Of a stretch of 14,996 nt of DNA, positions 1-5,684 are shown in pieces. This DNA comes from Phil1 sp963643205. GTDB taxonomy: Bacteria > Bacillota > Clostridia > Christensenellales > CAG-138. How positions within the stretch are numbered: the first letter of the stretch is position 1; each line of letters starts with the position of its first letter. The notes below the pieces were generated by a model. The model had not been told where the DNA came from and did not search any database. It worked only from the letters and a program-made list of their open reading frames with translations. Where the stretch lies: the NCBI GenBank assembly GCA_963643205.1, contig CAVIJJ010000031.1:1-14996 (forward strand), written 5' to 3'. The position numbers were made by a program, and so were the translations under genes.

Positions 1-44
1 AGACGGAGGGAGTTCAAGAAAATCGCTCCACTCGCTCATATCTT

Positions 45-68
45 CTGCTTCAACTTACTTTATCAAAC
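45..68 (-). repeat. Possible degenerate copy of a dispersed intergenic repeat (weak)
   Basis: Read on the minus strand this 24-base stretch contains TAAAGTAAGTT and ends in CAG. It aligns without gaps to the core at 14952-14975 with 17 of 24 matches. The nearby CTCCCT...AAGGAG at about 88-105 may be another remnant of the same element family. Bases 1-114 hold no gene that I can see. This copy is much weaker than the pair at 2322-2345 and 14952-14975 and could be chance similarity. Confidence 0.3.
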
Positions 69-114
69 TCGGAAAATCACCAAAAGCCTCCCTGCGGAAG
101 GAGTTAACCTACAC

Positions 115-141
115 AAAAAAAGCGGCTCATCGCCGCTTTTT
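115..141 (-). terminator. Intrinsic terminator of gap
   Basis: The GC stem GCGGC/GCCGC (122-126 with 132-136) is extended by A/T pairs and has a five-base loop. On the minus strand it is followed by a run of seven T (complement of the A run at 115-121). It lies 13 bases past the gap stop codon. The opposite strand also has a T run (137-141), so it may act in both directions. Confidence 0.85.
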
Positions 142-154
142 CTTAATTGAGTTT

Positions 155-1174
155 TTATTTGTTGTCCTGTGAGGCTATGTAGGATATAAGGTCCAGCACC
201 TTGCAGCTGTAACCCCACTCGTTGTCGTACCAGGCAATGAGCTTTACGAATGTCTCGTCCAGCATTATGCCGGCGTTCTCGTCGAATACGCAGGTGTGGC
301 TCTCGCCGCGCATGTCGCTTGAAACAACCTCGTCGCGGGTGTAGGTCACTATGCCCTTCATGGTGGTGCGGCTTGCCTCTTCAACGGCCTCGCATATTTC
401 CTTATAGGTGGTGGGGCGGCAAAGGCGCGCGGTCAGGTCAACAACGCTTACGTCGTTCGTGGGTACGCGGAAGCTCATGCCGGTCAGCTTGCCCTTAAGG
501 CTGGGGATAACCAGCGCGCAGGCCTTGGCGGCGCCGGTGGTGGAGGGGATAATGTTGTTGAACACGCTCCTGCCTGTACGCCAGTCGCGGCCGGCGCGGG
601 CGTCTACGGGCTTCTGCTTGGAGGTGGCGGAGTGTATGGTGGACATAAGTCCCTGCTCTATGCCGAAATTATCGTGGATTATTTTCGTAAGCGGGGCAAG
701 GCAGTTGGTGGTGCAGCTGGCATTTGAAACAACAAGCTGGTCGGGAGTGTATTCCGTGTGGTTTACGCCCATAACGTAGGTGGGAGTCTCCTTGTCCTTT
801 GCGGGAGCGCTCAGCACAACCTTCTTAGCGCCGTGCTCAAGGTGGCCGGAAGCGAGCTCTGTGGTATTGAACGCGCCGGTGGACTCAACTATGTATTCCG
901 CGCCGCAGCTGTCCCAGGGAATCTCCTTAACGTCGCTGCTGCTGAAAACGGCTATCTCGCGGCCGTTGATGCTTATGCCTTTCTCGGTCTGCTCAACCGT
1001 TCCGGGGAAACGCCCGAATACGGAATCGTATTTCATAAGATAAACCATGTAGTCCGGTTCAGCCTTGCGAAGGTTGATGCCGCAGATTTCGAACTCCTCC
1101 GGCCTTTCCGCCGCTATGCGCAGTACGGTCCTGCCGATTCTGCCAAAACCATTGATACCAAGCTTTATAGCCAT
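155..1174 (-). CDS. gap: Glyceraldehyde-3-phosphate dehydrogenase, type I
   Basis: Cytosolic glycolytic enzyme that oxidises and phosphorylates glyceraldehyde-3-phosphate to 1,3-bisphosphoglycerate with NAD(P). The 339-residue protein has the Rossmann motif GINGFGRIGR at 6-15, the catalytic SNASCTTNC with Cys154, His181 in STIHSAT, and the C-terminal AWYDNEWGYS at 314-323. Length is normal for the family. An in-frame ATG at 1228 would add 18 residues. I chose 1174 because a GGAGG sits 11 bases upstream of it and because the strong promoter at 1233-1260 places the transcript start at or after the longer start codon. The gene stands alone, with its own promoter and terminator. Oddity: the Asp that usually follows the Asn at the end of the second beta strand (IND) and binds the NAD ribose is replaced, giving INLRK at 32-36. 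Cofactor preference could therefore be relaxed. Identity is certain; cofactor is inference. Confidence 0.97.
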   Translation of the reverse strand: MAIKLGINGFGRIGRTVLRIAAERPEEFEICGINLRKAEPDYMVYLMKYDSVFGRFPGTVEQTEKGISINGREIAVFSSSDVKEIPWDSCGAEYIVESTGAFNTTELASGHLEHGAKKVVLSAPAKDKETPTYVMGVNHTEYTPDQLVVSNASCTTNCLAPLTKIIHDNFGIEQGLMSTIHSATSKQKPVDARAGRDWRTGRSVFNNIIPSTTGAAKACALVIPSLKGKLTGMSFRVPTNDVSVVDLTARLCRPTTYKEICEAVEEASRTTMKGIVTYTRDEVVSSDMRGESHTCVFDENAGIMLDETFVKLIAWYDNEWGYSCKVLDLISYIASQDNK

Positions 1175-1232
1175 TGCCGCGATATCCTCCGATATATCAT
1201 ATATATTCTTTGGGGCATACTTCCCCACAGCG

Positions 1233-1260
1233 ATTATACCATAAACGCAATTTATGTCAA
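1233..1260 (-). promoter_or_regulatory. Strong sigma-A promoter of gap
   Basis: On the minus strand there is a perfect TTGACA (1255-1260), a 16-base spacer, and a perfect TATAAT (1233-1238) preceded by TGG, which is an extended -10. Transcription should begin near 1226. The leader of about 50 bases starts with a hairpin, TGGGG/CCCCA (1211-1227), which could protect the 5' end of a highly expressed mRNA. The GGAGG ribosome binding site is at 1186-1190. Confidence 0.85.
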
Positions 1261-1350
1261 TCTAATTCCGGCTTATAAGTAAATAAGATATGATGATGCC
1301 TTTTTGCGAAAACTTAAAAGATTGGCTTATACAAATGGGGAATAACGCTA

Positions 1351-1379
1351 TTGCCGCGAATGAATTTATGTTGTACAAT
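1351..1379 (+). promoter_or_regulatory. Probable promoter of the DUF1292-thioesterase unit
   Basis: TTGCCG (1351-1356) and TACAAT (1374-1379) are separated by exactly 17 bases, and the -10 box lies 42 bases before the first start codon. It is divergent from the gap promoter, with about 90 bases between them. The -10 is one base from consensus; the -35 matches four of six. Confidence 0.55.
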
Positions 1380-1421
1380 TACCGATATCAAACCTTAATA
1401 CTTGAAAGGCGGTAGCTAACC

Positions 1422-1790
1422 ATGGAAGAAATGGAAAGAGATTTTGTAACCTTTACCGATGACGACGGCAACGAGTTTGAACTGGACGTTGTGGATTACT
1501 TTGAATACGAAGGCCAGGAGTACGCGGTACTTATGGACCTTAGCGAGGAGTGCGACTGCGAGCACGGCGAGGATGAGGAGTGCGACTGCGGCGCGCATGA
1601 TGTATATATCATGAAGATAGTCGTAAACGGCGATATGGAAGAGTTCGTTCCCGCCGATGAGGACAAGTTTGACGCTCTCGTAGCCATAGTTGACGAGCGC
1701 ATGAACGGCGATTGCTGCTGCGATGATGATTGCGACTGCGAAGATGAGCACGAGCATGATTGCGACTGCGGCTGCTGCCATCACGAGTAA
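1422..1790 (+). CDS. DUF1292 (YrzB-like) protein with Cys/Asp/His-rich segments
   Basis: Small acidic protein of 122 residues. The first 40 residues (FTDDDGNEFELDVVDYFEYEGQEYAVL) and the stretch around VYIMKIVVNGDMEEFVPADEDKF (61-83) match the DUF1292/YrzB family, common in Firmicutes and of unknown function. Two insertions stand out: residues 44-59, and a tail at 98-121. Together they hold 13 Cys and 6 His, arranged as four CDC motifs (44-46, 54-56, 104-106, 114-116) plus Cys clusters at 98-100 and 118-119. This suggests metal binding, but no metal can be named from sequence. The start has a modest GGCGG-type site at 1408-1412; an ATG three codons later is also possible. The downstream thioesterase gene begins 15 bases after the stop, so the two are probably cotranscribed. 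Family assignment is confident; function is unknown. Confidence 0.85.
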   Translation: MEEMERDFVTFTDDDGNEFELDVVDYFEYEGQEYAVLMDLSEECDCEHGEDEECDCGAHDVYIMKIVVNGDMEEFVPADEDKFDALVAIVDERMNGDCCCDDDCDCEDEHEHDCDCGCCHHE

Positions 1791-1805
1791 TAGCTTACTC
1801 ACGCC

Positions 1806-2195
1806 ATGAATATCGGAGACACATTCACAATAAGCCGGGTTGTAACGGATGATATGACCGCGGTGGCTATAGGAAGCGGCGGGCTGCCTGTTTTCGGCAC
1901 GCCTTATCTTGCCGCCATGATAGAGAACGCCGCGTTCACTTATATCCGGAATCAGCTCCCCGAGGGCAAAAGCTCCGTTGGTACAAGGATTGACATTAGC
2001 CATGTTTCCCCGTCACCAGTGGGTATGGAAGTGAAGGTTACCGTTGAGGTAACAAACATATCCGCAAACGGCAAAATGATAGACTTTAAGGCCACGGCCG
2101 AGGACACAGCCGGCATAATAGGCGAGGGCACGCACCAGCGCGCGGTTATCACAACCGATCGTTTCATGGAAAAATGCGGCTCCAAGCTTAGCTGA
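1806..2195 (+). CDS. FlK-like hotdog-fold thioesterase
   Basis: A 129-residue single hotdog domain similar to fluoroacetyl-CoA thioesterase FlK and the many uncharacterised proteins of that family, which hydrolyse acyl-CoA thioesters in the cytosol. The family's catalytic residues appear in order: Thr32 in VFGTPYLAAMIE, Glu40 in the same helix, and His66 in DISHVSPSPVGM. Length is typical. The native substrate is unknown; most family members outside Streptomyces cattleya are not thought to act on fluoroacetate. No Shine-Dalgarno is visible before the ATG. Instead a six-base-pair hairpin, GAGTAA/TTACTC (1785-1800), overlaps the upstream stop codon, so translation may be coupled to the DUF1292 gene. 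A terminator follows at 2221-2246. Family call is strong, substrate unassigned. Confidence 0.85.
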   Translation: MNIGDTFTISRVVTDDMTAVAIGSGGLPVFGTPYLAAMIENAAFTYIRNQLPEGKSSVGTRIDISHVSPSPVGMEVKVTVEVTNISANGKMIDFKATAEDTAGIIGEGTHQRAVITTDRFMEKCGSKLS

Positions 2196-2220
2196 GTGAT
2201 CCGAACAAATCAAAGCATAA

Positions 2221-2246
2221 AAGCATCTCAACCGAGGTGCTTTTTT
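2221..2246 (+). terminator. Intrinsic terminator after the thioesterase gene
   Basis: A nine-base-pair stem (2221-2229 with 2234-2242, one G-T pair) closes an AACC loop and runs into six T at 2241-2246. It lies 25 bases after the stop codon. Confidence 0.85.
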
Positions 2247-2255
2247 GTTGGTAGA

Positions 2256-2345
2256 AAGGCGGGAGCCGTCGCCGCGGGCGACTGAGGGAGTCCGGCGATA
2301 AGCCAAACAGACTAAACCCCACTTTCAAAAAGTAAATCTCAACAG
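2256..2345 (+). repeat. Dispersed intergenic repeat element with palindromic core
   Basis: Between the convergent thioesterase and deoC genes lies a gene-free stretch holding GGGAGC, the perfect inverted repeat GTCGCC-GCG-GGCGAC (2268-2282) and TGAGGGAGTCC, then a conserved tail at 2322-2345 (AAAGTAAAT...CAACAG). The tail matches 14952-14975 at 21 of 24 bases. From memory, GGGAGC-palindrome-GAGGGAGT elements recur between genes of gut Clostridia; I could not search for it. The stretch has no coding signal. Confidence 0.55.
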
Positions 2346-2349
2346 ATGC

Positions 2350-2391
2350 AAAAAGCAGATGAAGCTGTTCTTCGGAACTTTATCATCTGCT
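2350..2391 (-). terminator. Intrinsic terminator of the ssnA-ygfK-xdh-deoC operon
   Basis: A nine-base-pair stem, AGCAGATGA/TCATCTGCT (2354-2362 with 2383-2391), encloses a second small hairpin, GTTC-TTCG-GAAC (2367-2378). On the minus strand it is followed by five T (2350-2354). On the plus strand the inner loop is a classic C-UUCG-G tetraloop and a weaker T-rich tract follows, so it may stop transcription from both sides. It lies 34 bases past the deoC stop. Confidence 0.75.
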
Positions 2392-2425
2392 CATTTTATT
2401 CGTGTATGCTTTTGAATAAAAATGG

Positions 2426-3082
2426 TTACTGCTTTTTCGCCTGCTCCATAATGGCTATGCCCGCGCTGGCGCCCAGGCGGTTCGCTCCGGCGGAGATCAT
2501 CTTCACGGCGTCGGCGTATGCGCGTATTCCGCCCGCCGCCTTAACGCCCATGCTATCGCCCACGGTTTTGCGCATAAGCTTAACGTCCTCTTCCGTTGCG
2601 CCGTGGGTTGAGAAGCCGGTGCTCGTTTTTACAAAGTCCGCTCCCGCTTCCTTTGCCGCAAGGCAGGCGGAAATCTTTTCCTCGTCCGTGAGCAGGCAGC
2701 ATTCTATTATAACCTTAACTATCGCCTTCGGGTGCGCCGCCGCCACAACCGCGGCAATGTCGCTTTTAACATAATCCCAGTTTCCGGCCTTTGCCATGCC
2801 AACGTTTATAACCATGTCCGTCTCTTCCGCCCCGGCTTCAACGGCAAGGCGGGTTTCTTCGGCTTTGGCTTCGCTTAACATGGCGCCGAGGGGGAACCCT
2901 ACCACGCAGCAAACCTTTGTGTCGCTGCCCTTAAGCAGTTCGCTTGCGAGCGGCACATAGCAGCTGTTTACGCATACGGAGGCGAAATCGTATTCCTTCG
3001 CTTCCGCGCAAAGCTTTTTTATCTGCTCCGGCGTGGCGTCCGCCTTAAGCAGGGTGTGGTCAATGTATCTGTTCAGCTCCAT
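2426..3082 (-). CDS. deoC: Deoxyribose-phosphate aldolase
   Basis: Class I aldolase that splits 2-deoxyribose-5-phosphate into glyceraldehyde-3-phosphate and acetaldehyde, the last step in salvage of deoxyribose from deoxynucleosides. The 218-residue protein is a single TIM barrel of normal length. It shows RYIDHTLLKADAT at 5-17, Asp89 in ETDMVINVG, the Schiff-base Lys152 in FVKTSTGF, and the second active-site Lys181 in GVKAAGGIR. It begins 19 bases after the hydroxylase stop codon with GGAG at a good distance, and is the last gene of the ssnA operon before the terminator. Its product feeds glycolysis at the gap substrate. Placement behind a purine hydroxylase suggests that bases and sugars from (deoxy)nucleosides are used together; that link is inference. 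Identity is very secure. Confidence 0.97.
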   Translation of the reverse strand: MELNRYIDHTLLKADATPEQIKKLCAEAKEYDFASVCVNSCYVPLASELLKGSDTKVCCVVGFPLGAMLSEAKAEETRLAVEAGAEETDMVINVGMAKAGNWDYVKSDIAAVVAAAHPKAIVKVIIECCLLTDEEKISACLAAKEAGADFVKTSTGFSTHGATEEDVKLMRKTVGDSMGVKAAGGIRAYADAVKMISAGANRLGASAGIAIMEQAKKQ

Positions 3083-3101
3083 TTTTGTATTCTCCGCAAT
3101 G

Positions 3102-5651
3102 TTATTTTTTGGAATACGGCGTTGATTTAAGCGGCAGCTCGTAGCGCTCCGTATTGTCCAGCGCGTAGTACGCCTCCGCTATGGCCGCGGCCGTGGGTAT
3201 TGATGTTATCTCGCCTATGCCTATCGCTCCGCGCGCCTTGTCTATGCCCGGCTTTTCTATTATTATCGCCTTTACCTTGGGGCAGTTGTCCGCGCGGAAA
3301 AGCCCGAGCGTGCCGTATTTGGCCGTTGGCCTGCAGTTGTCGAGCGGGTAGCTTTCCGTAAGCGCGAAGCCGCAGCTCATTATAACGCCGCCCTCAATCT
3401 GGCCCTCAACGGAAAGCGGGTTCACCGCCTTGCCCACGTCGTGCGCGGCGATTATCTCTTTTACCTTGCCCGTTTCCTCATCAAGCACGGCAACCTGCGT
3501 TGCGTATCCGTAGGCCACGTGGCTCACGGGGTTGGGCTTGTCGCTGCCGAGCGGGTCGGTTTTGCCGAAATATTCGCCGTAGTATTCGCGGCCGTTAAGC
3601 TGCTCAAGCGTGCTTGATTTAAGGTCCTCTTTCAGCCCCTGGCAGGCTCTCAATGCCGCCTCGCCCGTAAGCAGGGTTTGCCTTGAGCCGGATGTTGTGC
3701 CCGAATCGGGGGAAAGTGTGTTCGATCCGCCGTACACCACCTTATCCCGGGGCAGCGAAAGCTCGTCGGTAACGTATTGCATAAGCACGGTGCCTAAGCC
3801 CTGGCCTATGCAGCTTGCGCCGGCCTCTATATGCACCTTGCCATCGGCTACCCTCAGCCTTACTCTGCCCGTGTCCGGCAGGCCCACGCCCACGCCCGCG
3901 TTTTTCATGGCGCAGGCAATGCCGGCGTATTTGGCGCCCTCGTACGCGCTCTTTACGGCCTCAAGCGTTTCCGCAAGGCCCGTTGAATCGTCCGCTATCT
4001 GGCCGTTTGGCAAAACCTGGCCGGGACGGATCGCGTTTATGTAGCGAATTTGCCAGGGGCTTATGCCTATTTTGTGCGCCATGCGGTTAAGCATGCTTTC
4101 CATGGCAAAGCACGTTTGCGTAACGCCAAAGCCCCTGAAGGCTCCCGCCGGGGGATTATCGGTATAATAAGCGTAGCCGTCTATTTCAAAATTCTGGTAG
4201 TTGTACGGACCCGCGGCGTGCGTGCACGCCCTTTCAAGCACCGGCCCGCCAAGGCTTGCGTAGGCTCCCGTGTCGGCTATAACGGTTGCCTTAACGCCCT
4301 GTATAACTCCGTTTTCGTCGCAGCCCAGTATAAATTCCATGTCCATGGGGTGGCGCTTGGGGTGGATAAGAATGCTTTCGGCTCGGCTCAGCTTAACCTT
4401 AACGGGCCTGCCCGTAAGGTAGGCCGCAAGCGCCGCGTGGTGCTGAACGCTAACGTCCTCTTTTCCGCCGAAGCCGCCGCCCACAAGCTTGTTTTCAACA
4501 TATACCTTCTCCATGGGCAGGCCAAGCATGGGCGCCGTTTCGTGCTGAGTATCGTAAACGCTCTGATCCGATGAATATATCTTTACCCCGTCGTTATAGG
4601 GGAAAGCGACCGCGCACTCCGGCTCCAAAAAAGCGTGCTCCGTAAAGGGGGTTGAGTATTTGCCGGTAAGCACGTATTTGCTCTTTTCAATCGCTCCCAT
4701 AGCGTCCCCGCGGGAAACGTGCTTATGCGCAAGCAAATTGCCGCCCTCGTGCAGCTGCTCCGCGCCATCCGCCATTGCTTCGTAGGCGTTGTGTATGGGC
4801 GTGCGCTCCTCGTAATCAACCTGTATAAGCGCCTTTGCCGCCTCAACCGCGGCGGGTGTTTCGCCCACAACAAGCGCGACCGCGTCGCCAAGATACCTTG
4901 TGCATTCGCCCTCGGGTATCATTGTGTCCCAGTCCTTTTTAAGGTGGCCCACCTTGTTGTTTCCGGGCACGTCCTTGGCGGTGAACACGCCTATTATACC
5001 CTCCGCGGCCTTAGCCTTTTCGGTGTCTATTTTCAGTATTTTCGCGCGGGGGTATTTGGCGCGCAGAGCGCTGGCGTATGCCATGTTTTCCAAATAAACG
5101 TCGTCGGTATATTCGCCGTAGCCCAAAACCTTTTCCCTAACGTCAAGCCTGGGCACGCGGCTGCCCACGTTCCAGTTTTCCTCCTCGTCGGGAATTTTGC
5201 CCTCCCTTAAAAGGCGGGCGGCTATCTTTACGGCATCTACAATCTTAACGTAGCCCGTGCAGCGGCATATATTGCCCTTCAACGCCTTGCGTATGGCGGC
5301 CTCGTCAGGGTCACTTACCTGGTCAAGCAGCGCCTTCGCGCTCATAACCATGCCCGGCGTGCAGAAGCCGCACTGAACGGCTCCCGCGTGGCCAAAGGCG
5401 TATACATAGACCTCTTTTTCAAAGGCGCTTAAACCTTCCGTGGTAATTATATGCTTGCCCTCCAGCCTGTCCGTGCGCTGCACGCAGGCCTTCATGGCTT
5501 TGCCGTCTATTATAACGGTGCAGGTGCCGCACGCGCCCTCGCTGCAGCCGTCCTTAACGGAAGTAAGTCTAAGCTCATCCCTAAGGTATCTGATCAGCGG
5601 CATGGCGGCATCGCACTTAACCGCGTTTCCGTTTACATAGAAGCAGCTCAT
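3102..5651 (-). CDS. xdh: Selenium-dependent-type xanthine dehydrogenase/molybdenum hydroxylase, fused 2Fe-2S and Mo-binding subunits
   Basis: Xanthine-oxidase-family molybdenum hydroxylase of 849 residues. Residues 1-75 form the plant-ferredoxin-like domain with Cys36, 41, 44 and 56. Residues 76-150 form the helical second 2Fe-2S domain with Cys94, 97, 129 and 131. From about 165 on comes the molybdopterin domain, with GGGFGGKED (391-399), AFRGFG containing the conserved Arg506, and the catalytic-base Glu814 in GIGEITS. There is no FAD domain. Domain order and length match the family found beside ssnA and ygfK (Se_dep_Molyb_1/XdhD group). The labile selenium these enzymes may carry is not genetically encoded, and there is no in-frame TGA. 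Likely substrates are xanthine, hypoxanthine or related purines, by family and context only. It starts 33 bases after ygfK with GGAGGG (5661-5666 complement), and deoC follows 19 bases later. All Fe-S cysteines are intact. Confidence 0.92.
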   Translation of the reverse strand: MSCFYVNGNAVKCDAAMPLIRYLRDELRLTSVKDGCSEGACGTCTVIIDGKAMKACVQRTDRLEGKHIITTEGLSAFEKEVYVYAFGHAGAVQCGFCTPGMVMSAKALLDQVSDPDEAAIRKALKGNICRCTGYVKIVDAVKIAARLLREGKIPDEEENWNVGSRVPRLDVREKVLGYGEYTDDVYLENMAYASALRAKYPRAKILKIDTEKAKAAEGIIGVFTAKDVPGNNKVGHLKKDWDTMIPEGECTRYLGDAVALVVGETPAAVEAAKALIQVDYEERTPIHNAYEAMADGAEQLHEGGNLLAHKHVSRGDAMGAIEKSKYVLTGKYSTPFTEHAFLEPECAVAFPYNDGVKIYSSDQSVYDTQHETAPMLGLPMEKVYVENKLVGGGFGGKEDVSVQHHAALAAYLTGRPVKVKLSRAESILIHPKRHPMDMEFILGCDENGVIQGVKATVIADTGAYASLGGPVLERACTHAAGPYNYQNFEIDGYAYYTDNPPAGAFRGFGVTQTCFAMESMLNRMAHKIGISPWQIRYINAIRPGQVLPNGQIADDSTGLAETLEAVKSAYEGAKYAGIACAMKNAGVGVGLPDTGRVRLRVADGKVHIEAGASCIGQGLGTVLMQYVTDELSLPRDKVVYGGSNTLSPDSGTTSGSRQTLLTGEAALRACQGLKEDLKSSTLEQLNGREYYGEYFGKTDPLGSDKPNPVSHVAYGYATQVAVLDEETGKVKEIIAAHDVGKAVNPLSVEGQIEGGVIMSCGFALTESYPLDNCRPTAKYGTLGLFRADNCPKVKAIIIEKPGIDKARGAIGIGEITSIPTAAAIAEAYYALDNTERYELPLKSTPYSKK

Positions 5652-5684
5652 TTTCCGCTTCCCTCCATGGTAATTTGCTTTTGA

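Noticed and set aside
1175..1228. Eighteen-residue N-terminal extension of GAPDH
   Set aside because: The upstream ATG lies at the predicted transcript start with no ribosome binding site, while the inner ATG has GGAGG and matches the family's start.
1726..1770. CRISPR-like or tandem repeat array in the Cys-rich gene
   Set aside because: Only two copies of a 15-base word, inside a coding frame with a 10-codon period; best explained as a protein-level duplication.
3102..5651. Possible selenocysteine codon or SECIS element in the hydroxylase
   Set aside because: The reading frame has no internal TGA. Selenium in this family is a labile cofactor, not encoded selenocysteine.
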